From contig JAFXZS010000019.1 of the NCBI GenBank assembly GCA_017541105.1, positions 62,001-126,000 of the forward strand: DNA of 64,000 nucleotides, written 5' to 3'. Below the pieces are notes generated by a model. It made no database searches. It saw only the letters and a program-made list of their open reading frames with translations, and was not told the origin of the DNA. A program made the translations under genes and the position numbers. Source of the DNA: Clostridia bacterium. Its GTDB lineage: Bacteria; Bacillota; Clostridia; Christensenellales; Aristaeellaceae. Shown piece after piece: positions 49,549 to 57,629 of the stretch; position 1 is the stretch's first letter, and every line of letters starts with the position of its first letter.

Positions 49549-50325
49549 TCACAGTCCGATGGCGGACACAATGCCGGGCATCCGCTGGATATGATCGACC
49601 AGATGGCCGCACTGCATGCTTCCGCACAGATGCACCTCCGCCACATAGCCGGCAGACGGATCGATTTCGACGGAATGAATCCGCAGATTCACAATGTCCA
49701 TCCGGCTGTCCTTACAGTAGCGGAGCACGCTGTCCAGTGAATTCTTTTCCCTGTAGTGGATTTCCACATGATAATCCGGATCATGGCGGATCTTTGCGCC
49801 GAGGGTGCTGAACACGGTTTCCGCCAGCAGGACCATCACGGTCCCCAGGAATGCCAGCTCGTAGTATCCGCTGCCGATGGCCAGCCCGATGATACCTGTG
49901 GTCCACAGCCCGGCAGCGGTGGTCAGGCCTTTAACCTGCTGGTGTGATGCCTTGATGATGATGCCCGCACCCAGAAAGCCGATGCCGGTGACGGTCTGCG
50001 CTGCCAACCGGCTCGCGTCATATTTCATGCCGACCTCATCCGACACGCTTTTCCAGGCGTGGGTCAGCATCTCGTACTGATACAGTGCCAGAATGACGGC
50101 GCTCGCAGCGCCGATGCCGATCAGCATATAAGTCCGGAGCCCGGCCGGACGCTCCCTCCGGCTCCGGCCGTATCCGACGGCCCCGCCGCACAGCATGGCC
50201 AGAAGCAGGCGCAGCGCTACCGCTCCGAAGGTCAGGCTCCCTGTGATCCCTGTTATGGTTTTTGCCTCGTTTCTGCCTCGCAGATGAAATCGCCGGAAGG
50301 CGCCACGGCAGGGCCAGTATACCAT
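49549..50325 (-). CDS. mgtC: MgtC/SapB-family membrane protein
   Basis: Coordinates give the longest ATG frame (258 residues). The mature region begins LRLLLAMLCGGAVGYGRSRR, includes LAAQTVTGIGFLGAGIIIKA and five membrane helices, and ends with a soluble ACT-like domain (YHVEIHYREKNSLDSVLRYC). These match the MgtC/SapB family, linked to Mg2+ or phosphate stress. The start is problematic. A TATACT -10 at 50321-50316 means the ATG at 50325 would lie upstream of transcription. No ATG, GTG or TTG occurs between that promoter and the conserved domain. An ATA at 50256 sits 7 bases after ACGAGGC. The real protein may start there. Confidence 0.75.
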   Translation of the reverse strand: MVYWPCRGAFRRFHLRGRNEAKTITGITGSLTFGAVALRLLLAMLCGGAVGYGRSRRERPAGLRTYMLIGIGAASAVILALYQYEMLTHAWKSVSDEVGMKYDASRLAAQTVTGIGFLGAGIIIKASHQQVKGLTTAAGLWTTGIIGLAIGSGYYELAFLGTVMVLLAETVFSTLGAKIRHDPDYHVEIHYREKNSLDSVLRYCKDSRMDIVNLRIHSVEIDPSAGYVAEVHLCGSMQCGHLVDHIQRMPGIVSAIGL

Positions 50326-50404
50326 GAAAGCCGCGGAACCGAAAGAGCGGCTTTCGCGCCCGAAGGGCCCCGCGGCGGGCTCATGAACCGGCAGACCTCT
50401 GATT

Positions 50405-51217
50405 TTACATATATTTCCACATGTCTCCCGCCGGGAAAAAAGAAACAGGCAGGCTGTCATCGTTCAGGAGCGGGCGCAGCCATTCCGCCGCCAGGCGCAT
50501 ACCGGCCTCTTCCTGGACAAAATGCCCCGGGACGATCATGGCTTTGGCTTTTCCGAGCTCGGCCGCGTCACGGATGTAGAGCGGCAGCGTCCAGTCGACC
50601 GTTTCCCCGGGAATGACGACGTCATAATCCCAGCTGTCCGCCACCTGCCTGTTGTTGCTCCAGTTGCTGTCCGGACCGGGCAGAAGATGGCCGCAGAAAC
50701 CGACGGTGGATACGATCGCGTCAGGATTGCCGATATAGCGGATATGCTCCAGTCCCATGCGTTCCTTTACATGGGCAATCAGATCCCCCAGCCGGGTCGG
50801 CGGCAGGACGATCTCCCAGCGCCCGCGGTCTGTTTTCTGGTATTCCAGCCAGCCCAGCTGTTTCATCAGGTAGTGGAAGATGCCGTCCGGCCGGTGGGCA
50901 TGGATATGGTCATGATCCCGGAACACGGTAATCCCATTGTCCAGCAGCAGGGCCAGCTTTTCCTCATAGACGTCGTTTCCGGCCAGCCATTCGCATTCAT
51001 CGTCATAGCCGCTGAAGAATGTGGGTTCATGGACAAAAATGAAGTTTGCGCCGAGCTCGGCCGCCTTCCGGATAACCGGGACGGTCGGCGCGATGGAGAT
51101 CAGGATCCCGGTGCATTCCCGGTTGGGATCCGCACCCACGGCAACGTCACAGGTACGCCGGTCTCCGATGTCCGGATGATAAGCCAGAATTCTGTCTATA
51201 ATGCTTTGAATGGTCAT
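50405..51217 (-). CDS. Nif3/DUF34-like metal-binding protein
   Basis: 270 residues. NIF3-family marks: GILISIAPTVPVIRKAAELG, FIFVHEPTFFSGYDD (His) and the C-terminal PGHFVQEEAG (His, Glu). The fold binds two metal ions and is hexameric in studied members. Compared with YbgI it has a longer middle (DHIHAHRPDGIFHYLMKQ). Function remains debated (GTP cyclohydrolase type 1 claims, cofactor handling). AAAGGAGG precedes the ATG. Same strand as MgtC, 79 bases upstream of it, so possibly co-transcribed. Confidence 0.85.
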   Translation of the reverse strand: MTIQSIIDRILAYHPDIGDRRTCDVAVGADPNRECTGILISIAPTVPVIRKAAELGANFIFVHEPTFFSGYDDECEWLAGNDVYEEKLALLLDNGITVFRDHDHIHAHRPDGIFHYLMKQLGWLEYQKTDRGRWEIVLPPTRLGDLIAHVKERMGLEHIRYIGNPDAIVSTVGFCGHLLPGPDSNWSNNRQVADSWDYDVVIPGETVDWTLPLYIRDAAELGKAKAMIVPGHFVQEEAGMRLAAEWLRPLLNDDSLPVSFFPAGDMWKYM

Positions 51218-51374
51218 GCGTGTGCCTCCTTTTGCTGTTTTCGCTCTTCGGACAATTGTTTTTCCGCTTTCCGTTCATCCTGATTTTACCAGTAATTCCG
51301 CCGGGATTCAACAGTTTGCGCCGCTCTTCCGCCCACGGTACGGGAGGTATTCACGGCCGGGCGGCCGGGGAACG

Positions 51375-53216
51375 TCAGGACTGTCCTGAAACGTAATACT
51401 GCGCCTGGGCGTTCCACAGCTGCAGGTATTTTCCGCCTTCCTCCTTCAGCAGTTCCGTATGCGTTCCCCTTTGGACAATCCGGCCTTCGTCAAAGACCGT
51501 GATCTCATCGCAGAAGCGGCAGGAGGAGAGCCGGTGGCTGATGTATACCGCCGTCCTGTCCCCGACCATACTGCTGAAGCCCGCATAAACCTGTTCTTCG
51601 GCAATCGGATCCAGCGCGGCTGTCGGTTCGTCCAGCACGATGACCGGGGAATCCCTGTAAAGCGCCCGGGCCAGCGCAATCTTCTGCGCTTCGCCGCCGG
51701 ACAGCTCCACACCGTTTTCGGAGACGTCCCGGTACAGGTACGTTGCCAGCCCGTCCGGCATGGCCCGGTACCGGTCTTCCAGGGCGGCCTTCCGGATGCA
51801 GGCTTCGGCCTTCGCGGGATCACAGTTTTCGCCCGCCGCGATGTTCTCCCCGAGGCTGAAGGCAAAGAGCCGGAAATCCTGGAACACGAAGGAAAACAGA
51901 TTCAGGTATTCGTCATAATCGTATTCGCGGATATCCGTGCCGTTCAGCAGGATCTGCCCTTCCGTCGGGTCATACAGGCGGCAGAGCAGTTTCACAAACG
52001 TGGTTTTGCCCGCGCCGTTCGCGCCGACCAGGGCCTGCTTTTTACCGGCGTACAGCGTTGTGCTGACGTTCTTCAGCACATAGGTATCGCTGTTCGGATA
52101 TCTGAAGGAGACATTCCGGAACTCCACGGTGCAGTTCCCGCCGGCCGCGGCTGTTCCCACCGGCCTGCCGCCCCGCTGCCGCATGCCGGGCAGGTCCAGA
52201 TACGCGAACAGATTCGCCAGGTGTACGGTAAACACCCGGATCTCCGTGAGGATGAAGAACAGGTCGCCGATACTCTTTACCAGCTGGACGAACGCCCCGA
52301 TATACCGTACGACGCTGCCCACCGGAAACGCACCGAACGCCGCCTTGGCCGCCACGAACAGATAGCACAGCGCGTGGCAGGCGCCCTGCGTAAACTCCAG
52401 CAGGCCCTGGCAGGCGCTCATCTTTCCGATGGCTTCGTTGTCCTTCCGGTTGTGCTCATCCAGCCGGCGCATCTCCCGGTCGGCAATCCGCTCCTGCCGG
52501 TACAGACGGACATCTTTCGCGCGGGCCGTTTCCGCATACAAACCGTGCCCGTAGAACATAAAGGTACGGTTATACCATACAGTGCCTTCCATCCACTTTT
52601 CAAAAACCCGCTCCTCCCTTTTCCGCAGGCGGGCACCGGCAAACCCGGCCAGGACAATCAGCGCGGCGGCAGCCGCGGCCCAGACGCCTGAGTCCAGGAC
52701 GGCATGCCCGGTCCGCGCGGTGAACAGCGAGGCGGCCAGGGCGGCGGAGGCCGCGATTCCGACGAGCACCCGGACGATCGACGGCGTATCCCACACCAGC
52801 TGGGCCAGGCCGTTTCCGAACATGAACAGGTTTTCCTGGGCCTTCTGCTTCTGCTTCTGGACATCCCGGTTTTCCAGGTCCGCGAAGTCCAGGTTCATCT
52901 GCTTATCGGCGAAAACCTTGGTGAAATTGTTCCACATCTCGGATTCCTTTTCGCCGGTCACCCGGTCCAGGGCGCTCCGGATCATGGAAAGCGCGAAGTT
53001 CAGGCCGGCCGTAAGCAGGACAAGCAGGACCAGCCTGCCGATGTTTTTCTCCCCGGCAATCTCATTGATGATCCCGGCGGAGAACCAGATCACCACAAAG
53101 GGGGACAGCGCCTCCGCCGCTGCGGACAGCACCTTGGCCCGGACCAGCCCGGGACAGTATTTTCCCAGCACGCGGTACCCCCGCGCGGTGACGGTAAGCC
53201 GCTCCTTAAAATTCAT
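51375..53216 (-). CDS. ABC exporter half-transporter, subunit 2
   Basis: 613 residues from ATG 53216 (GGAGAGGAGG upstream). Residues 1-320 are a six-helix type IV exporter domain; the rest is the ATPase with Walker A GANGAGKTT, signature LSGGEAQ and Walker B VIVLDEPTAAL. The charged signature loop and ENGVELSGG are complete. It overlaps its partner's stop by 11 bases, so the two are co-translated and likely heterodimeric. Such pairs export lipids, peptides or drugs; with no substrate gene nearby the cargo is unknown. Confidence 0.9.
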   Translation of the reverse strand: MNFKERLTVTARGYRVLGKYCPGLVRAKVLSAAAEALSPFVVIWFSAGIINEIAGEKNIGRLVLLVLLTAGLNFALSMIRSALDRVTGEKESEMWNNFTKVFADKQMNLDFADLENRDVQKQKQKAQENLFMFGNGLAQLVWDTPSIVRVLVGIAASAALAASLFTARTGHAVLDSGVWAAAAAALIVLAGFAGARLRKREERVFEKWMEGTVWYNRTFMFYGHGLYAETARAKDVRLYRQERIADREMRRLDEHNRKDNEAIGKMSACQGLLEFTQGACHALCYLFVAAKAAFGAFPVGSVVRYIGAFVQLVKSIGDLFFILTEIRVFTVHLANLFAYLDLPGMRQRGGRPVGTAAAGGNCTVEFRNVSFRYPNSDTYVLKNVSTTLYAGKKQALVGANGAGKTTFVKLLCRLYDPTEGQILLNGTDIREYDYDEYLNLFSFVFQDFRLFAFSLGENIAAGENCDPAKAEACIRKAALEDRYRAMPDGLATYLYRDVSENGVELSGGEAQKIALARALYRDSPVIVLDEPTAALDPIAEEQVYAGFSSMVGDRTAVYISHRLSSCRFCDEITVFDEGRIVQRGTHTELLKEEGGKYLQLWNAQAQYYVSGQS

Positions 53217-55035
53217 CGCGGTCCGCCTCCTCTCCGGGGTCTTCGCGGTAGTATTTCGCCTGCGTTTCGAACAGCTCATAATACCGGCCTTTTTTCGCGA
53301 GCAGTTCTTCGTGGGTCCCTTCCTCGAGGATCCGGCCGTCCCCGATCAGCACAATGCGGTGGCAGAACCGCGTGGAGGCCAGGCGGTGGGAAATGAAGAG
53401 CGTGGTTTTCCCGTTCATGATTTTGTCGTAGGTTTCATACAGGCGGTTTTCGGAAACCGGATCCAGCGCCGCCGTCGGCTCGTCCAGGAGCACCACCGGA
53501 GGCTGCCGGTACAAGGCCCTGGCAAGGAGCAGCTTCTGGATTTCCCCGCCGGACAGGTTGATCCCGTCGTCCCAGAACGCCTTGTCGTACCGGCTTCGGA
53601 TGCCGTCCGGAAGGGATGCGATCCGGTCCCACAGCCCGGCCTGTTCCAGGCATTGCTTCACCCGATCGGGATCGGCATTTTCGCTGTCGTCCTCCGCCAC
53701 GATTTCCTCAATGGTCACCGGCAGGATCGAGTAATCCTGAAAGACCGCGCCGAAGAGCCGGTAATACTCGTCCCGGTTGTATTCGCGCACGTCGGTTCCG
53801 CCGTACAGAACGCACCCTTCCGTTGCTTCCGTCAGTCCGCAGATCAGCTTGATCATCGTTGTTTTTCCGGCACCGTTCAGGCCGACCACGGCCAGATGTT
53901 CACCCGCTTCAAGCGTCAGGCTGAAATTCCGGAGTACGTCTTTCCCGCCGGCCTCATAGCGGAAACTGACATTGCGCAGTTCAATCCTTTTCGGAGTTTT
54001 CAGATCCCCGACCGGCTTTCCCTGTTCCCGCAGATAATGCTCAGGATACTCCAGATAGGAGCGGAAGCGGTTCATCGACTGATTCAGCCGCTGCACGCCT
54101 GTAATCTGCCCCAGCATGCTGCCGAGCCATGCCGAAAAGCCCGCGACCGCATTGAAGTACAGCACGAACTCCGCCACGGTGATGTTTCCCTTCAGTGCCA
54201 GGCGGAGCAGGAACGCGTAAGTGGCGGCTTCCCGGACCAGCGCCAGCGCGCTGTCCGCCGCGGCAACGCCGAACAGCTTTGCCGTATACCGCCTGTACCA
54301 GCCCAGCAGGCCTTTCAGGTTTTTTTCATAAATCCCGTCCAGCCAGGCGGCCATCCGGTACAGGCGGATATCCTTCGCGGCCCGGACATCGTCCGCCGCA
54401 CTGACGACGTACTGCATGCGGTGCTCATACCCGGCTTTCTCATCCCGGTTTCCTTCGATCCATTTGCTGATCCGGCGGTTCAGGAAAAAACTGACCAGCG
54501 CCGTCAGGCTCAGAAAGACGATCAGCAGCGGATTGAGCGTGGACAGGATACCCGCAAACGCAAGAAAACCCAGCAGGTTGGAAAAGAAAAGCACCACCGT
54601 ATCATAGATCTGCGCGTAATAGGAAAAGTTGCCGTTACAGCTGGCAAAGCTTTCATTTTGCAGCGTCCGGAAATGCTCGTTTTCCTGATTCCGGTAGTCG
54701 GTTGTCAGGCCCTTCCGGGTAATCAGCCGCAGAAAATGCGCGTTCATTTTGAACTTGTTCCAGTATACCAGCTTTTCCAGATACATCCGGAAGCCGCTCA
54801 GCACCGCGAGCATGGCGGTCAGGCCCCCCGTCACGGCCAGCAGCCGGCGCAGCGGCTGCCCTTCCGTGATCCCGTCGATCACGATCTTCGGCAGGAAGGC
54901 AGTAATGACCGGAACCAGGCAGTTGAGCAGAATGATCAGCAGGCAGAAGGCGAGGAGTTTCGGATACGCCTTCCGGGTCTCGCGGATACAGTAGGCCAGG
55001 TTCTGCAAAACCGGATACTTTTTATCCTGCTCCAT
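53206..55035 (-). CDS. ABC exporter half-transporter, subunit 1
   Basis: 609 residues from ATG 55035 (AAAGGGG upstream). Exporter domain with six helices, then ATPase with Walker A GLNGAGKTT, signature LSGGEIQ and Walker B VVLLDEPTAAL. There is no N-terminal peptidase C39 domain, so it is not a typical double-glycine bacteriocin exporter. Its stop overlaps the next start by 11 bases. A promoter is visible at 55170-55198 with a leader of about 130 bases. Confidence 0.9.
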   Translation of the reverse strand: MEQDKKYPVLQNLAYCIRETRKAYPKLLAFCLLIILLNCLVPVITAFLPKIVIDGITEGQPLRRLLAVTGGLTAMLAVLSGFRMYLEKLVYWNKFKMNAHFLRLITRKGLTTDYRNQENEHFRTLQNESFASCNGNFSYYAQIYDTVVLFFSNLLGFLAFAGILSTLNPLLIVFLSLTALVSFFLNRRISKWIEGNRDEKAGYEHRMQYVVSAADDVRAAKDIRLYRMAAWLDGIYEKNLKGLLGWYRRYTAKLFGVAAADSALALVREAATYAFLLRLALKGNITVAEFVLYFNAVAGFSAWLGSMLGQITGVQRLNQSMNRFRSYLEYPEHYLREQGKPVGDLKTPKRIELRNVSFRYEAGGKDVLRNFSLTLEAGEHLAVVGLNGAGKTTMIKLICGLTEATEGCVLYGGTDVREYNRDEYYRLFGAVFQDYSILPVTIEEIVAEDDSENADPDRVKQCLEQAGLWDRIASLPDGIRSRYDKAFWDDGINLSGGEIQKLLLARALYRQPPVVLLDEPTAALDPVSENRLYETYDKIMNGKTTLFISHRLASTRFCHRIVLIGDGRILEEGTHEELLAKKGRYYELFETQAKYYREDPGEEADRDEF

Positions 55036-55169
55036 GGTTCCCAGCCCCTTTCGTTCAGATGTGCCCAGGCGTACGGAAACGGGCCGGCGGCATGAGGATG
55101 CCGGACCGGCGCTCAGGCATACCGGATGCGGGCCTGAGGCGCATCTTTTCCCGCGCATGATTCCCGGCT

Positions 55170-55198
55170 ATTGTACCATTTTTGCGGATTACCGTCCA
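55170..55198 (-). promoter_or_regulatory. Promoter of the paired ABC exporter
   Basis: On the minus strand, TGGACG (55198-55193), 17-base spacer, TACAAT (55175-55170). The remainder of 55036-55363 holds no gene. Confidence 0.65.
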
Positions 55199-55280
55199 TG
55201 TTTTGCGTTCGGGCCGTGCTTCCCGGATGGTTTTGCGGGAAGACAGCAAAATAGGCGGCGCTATTTTTCGCTTTTGCTTC

Positions 55281-55310
55281 TTGTATTCTGCCGCGGACCG
55301 GAGGCATAAT
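55281..55310 (+). promoter_or_regulatory. Promoter of the DUF3592-like membrane protein
   Basis: TTGTAT (55281-55286), 18-base spacer, CATAAT (55305-55310), 54 bases before the ATG. Confidence 0.5.
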
Positions 55311-55363
55311 AGAGAAAAAAGAGGAAAGCCGCATGACCGGCGGCATTTACCGGAGGAACTGAA

Positions 55364-56056
55364 ATGATGGACGTGGATCGGAGCCGTACACCGCAGGCGA
55401 GGGGAAAGCGCCTCCTGCCGGCTGCCCTGGGCGTGCTGTGCCTGCTGGCCGGCTTCATCGCCTGGTATGAGGCCCTGCCGACGGACAGCAGCCTACGGCC
55501 GACGCTGTCCATCGCGGAAGGCTGCCTGGCGCTTGCGTTTCTGCTGCTGTTCGGGGACTGGTTTGCCGGACGCCCCTCCAGGCCCGCGCACGCGGCCGCC
55601 GTCCTTTGCCGGATCCTGTATATCCTGAGCCTTTTTGCCATTGCCTGCAGTGTGATCCGGGACCTTGAAATCCGTATCGTGACCCGGGACACCTGGATCT
55701 GCATCGGAATCCTGATTGCCGGAATTCTGGCGTTCAACGGGAAACGGATCCTTTCCGCAGCCCGGAGAAACGCTTTCCGCCGCCGGGCGAACCACGTGGC
55801 CACGGGCCGGATCTGCCAGATTCTGGGGGAAACGCACCTGGACCTGGACGGGGATCCGGCCACCCTTTACAACGTGACGATCGAGTATGAGGTGGACGGC
55901 GTGCTTTATCAGACGCGCGCGGAGATCTCCCGCCGCATGGTCCGGAAATTCGGCAGGGATGCCTTCGTCGGCCGGACGGTGCCCGTGTTCTATGACCCGG
56001 CGGAGCCTGCCTGCGCGTTTGCGAACCGAATCGACAGGCACTTCTTCGACGCATGA
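55364..56056 (+). CDS. Membrane protein with DUF3592-like domain
   Basis: 230 residues with four hydrophobic helices (about 18-40, 48-64, 75-97, 105-123). A cytosolic or outward C-terminal part follows with ILGETHLDLDGDPATLYNVT, IEYEVDGVLYQTRAEISR and VGRTVPVFYDPAEPACAFA, the usual DUF3592 pattern. Function unknown. GGAGG lies 8 bases before the ATG at 55364; ATG 55367 is equally possible. Its divergent neighbour is the exporter, without known link. Confidence 0.7.
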   Translation: MMDVDRSRTPQARGKRLLPAALGVLCLLAGFIAWYEALPTDSSLRPTLSIAEGCLALAFLLLFGDWFAGRPSRPAHAAAVLCRILYILSLFAIACSVIRDLEIRIVTRDTWICIGILIAGILAFNGKRILSAARRNAFRRRANHVATGRICQILGETHLDLDGDPATLYNVTIEYEVDGVLYQTRAEISRRMVRKFGRDAFVGRTVPVFYDPAEPACAFANRIDRHFFDA

Positions 56057-56057
56057 C

Positions 56058-56234
56058 ACAATTTCCGAAATCCGGGAGGAAGTCAAAAAGTATCAGATGC
56101 CGTATGACCTGTCCATCAGTGCCGGGTATGACGGACTGATGGGGGATCAGGACCAGATCCGGAACTGCATCCAGCGCACGGATAAAAAACTGTATCTGGA
56201 CAAGGAATACCGAAAACTGCGGCCAACCGCCTGA
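56058..56234 (+). pseudogene. C-terminal remnant of a GGDEF (diguanylate cyclase) gene
   Basis: The frame ending TGA at 56232-56234 reads TISEIREEVKKYQMPYDLSI, SAGYDGLMGDQDQIRNCIQR, TDKKLYLDKEYRKLRP. This is the last third of a GGDEF domain: the SxGxD strand, then the AD.xLYxxKxxGR-type closing helix, here TDKKLYLDKEYRK. There is no start, ribosome site or GGDEF motif in frame upstream. The body was probably lost by deletion when the upstream gene was joined. Confidence 0.6.
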
Positions 56235-56286
56235 CGGGAGAAGGCGGGCCGCCCGGCAGGCGGTTTCCGGCGGATATTCCGCGGAA

Positions 56287-57393
56287 TCAGAAGGTCACGC
56301 CCTCAAAGCCCTGCCACACGTTTTTGCCGCTGTATGTCCTGGCCGCGGTTTCCCCGCGAAGAACCTTCAGGACCGAAAGGGCCATCGTTTCCTGTTCCAT
56401 TTCGCCGGGATAAACATGGATCGGCGCGATCCAGCCGCACCGCTCGCGGATGCCCGCGGCGATATCGTCAAAGCGCATCAGGCCGCCGGTCAGCACGATG
56501 GCGTCCACTTTGCCGCAGAGGACCGTGCTCATTTCCCCGATGCTTTTGCAAATCTGATAGATCATCGTATTCCAGACGAGCGTTGCTTTTTTGTCTCCCT
56601 GATCCACCAGCGCGTGCACCGTGTCGGCATTGGAAGTGCCGAAGAGGCTGACAAACCCGCCGGATCTTGAGCACATTCGGCGGACATCGTCTATGGAATG
56701 CGCTTCAATATAATCCAGCAGCTCCAGGACAGGCACGCTGCCGATTCTGGTAGGAGCAAAGGGGCCTTCGCCGTCTGCCCCCATGCTGCCGTCAATCATC
56801 CGTCCGCCGTAATGCGCTCCCACGGTCACACCGCCGTCAATGTGGGCGGTTACAAGGCTGCATTCCTCATAAGGCTTGCCCAGGGCTTTGGCATGAGCCT
56901 CCGCGACCGCCTTGTGGTTCAGGAAATGCGAGTGGGATACGCGGTAGAGGCCGCGAATGCCGGTCAGGCGCGCGTAATCACAGAATTCATCCACATTGGT
57001 GGGATTCAGCGTGTAGGCAGGGCGATGATAGGCCAGGGAAAACTTCCAGGCCAGCATGACCCCCAGCTTGGCGGCGTGTTCGCTGCCGCCGACAGCCGCT
57101 TCGGTATCGTCGTACAGCTTCCGGTCGATGACCGTGACGCCGCTCGGCTGTGTGCACGCGCTGCCGCCGCGGCCCACGAACACATCGATTTCGGAGGGGT
57201 CCACGCCTTCCTGTTCCAGCATTTCCAGAATCACCTGGTACCGAAAAGGAACCTGGTCGTTCACATGGGGATATTGCAGCAAAACCGGCGCGTCGTGAAA
57301 CCGGCTTCTGCAGAAAAGCTCCTTTTCATCGGCAAAGAGGCTGATCTTGGTGGAAGTCGAGCCGGGGTTGATAATCAGCAGTTTATATTCCAT
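56287..57393 (-). CDS. buk: Butyrate kinase
   Basis: 368 residues of the acetate/butyrate kinase family. The N-terminal NPGSTSTKISLFAD loop binds phosphate. DVFVGRGGSACTQPSGV, LVTAHIDGGVTVGAHYGG and MIDGSMGADGEGPFAPTRIG match Buk rather than AckA, and length fits. The enzyme makes butyrate and ATP from butyryl phosphate. The usual neighbour ptb is not in the window. GAAAGAAGAGCGAGAACCT precedes the ATG. Promoter at 57460-57489. Confidence 0.92.
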   Translation of the reverse strand: MEYKLLIINPGSTSTKISLFADEKELFCRSRFHDAPVLLQYPHVNDQVPFRYQVILEMLEQEGVDPSEIDVFVGRGGSACTQPSGVTVIDRKLYDDTEAAVGGSEHAAKLGVMLAWKFSLAYHRPAYTLNPTNVDEFCDYARLTGIRGLYRVSHSHFLNHKAVAEAHAKALGKPYEECSLVTAHIDGGVTVGAHYGGRMIDGSMGADGEGPFAPTRIGSVPVLELLDYIEAHSIDDVRRMCSRSGGFVSLFGTSNADTVHALVDQGDKKATLVWNTMIYQICKSIGEMSTVLCGKVDAIVLTGGLMRFDDIAAGIRERCGWIAPIHVYPGEMEQETMALSVLKVLRGETAARTYSGKNVWQGFEGVTF

Positions 57394-57459
57394 AGGTTCT
57401 CGCTCTTCTTTCTCTCCCGCTTTTTTACAGGCGGTTCTACAGCGCGGAAGGTCCGGGAC

Positions 57460-57489
57460 ATTCTATCATATTCGCCGGATTCCTGTCTA
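57460..57489 (-). promoter_or_regulatory. Promoter of the butyrate kinase gene
   Basis: On the minus strand, TAGACA (57489-57484), 18-base spacer, TAGAAT (57465-57460), 67 bases before the start. Confidence 0.65.
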
Positions 57490-57523
57490 TCTTCCTCACG
57501 CGCGGGAAGCATAAAGGCACGGA

Positions 57524-57561
57524 AGAAAAACAAGATCCCGGGGTGCTTTCCGCCCCGGGAT
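57524..57561 (-). terminator. Minus-direction terminator upstream of serA
   Basis: Stem ATCCCGGGG/CCCCGGGAT (57535-57561) followed, on the minus strand, by CTTGTTTTTC. It lies between the divergent buk and serA promoters, overlapping the serA -35 region. It would stop transcripts entering from the serA side. Confidence 0.65.
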
Positions 57562-57565
57562 GTGA

Positions 57566-57604
57566 TATACTGGGCTCCGCGGCATTCGCCTGCCGCGGAG
57601 CCCA
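57566..57604 (+). promoter_or_regulatory. serA extended -10 and a perfect 14-bp palindrome at the transcript start
   Basis: TGATATACT gives an extended -10 (TATACT, 57566-57571). A perfect inverted repeat starts at once: TGGGCTCCGCGGCA (57571-57584), loop TTCGCC, TGCCGCGGAGCCCA (57591-57604). It would form a 14-base 5' hairpin in the serA mRNA, or serve as an operator. There is no U-run, so it is not a standard terminator. Confidence 0.65.
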
Positions 57605-57629
57605 ATGATCTGTGAGAGGGGATACTGCA

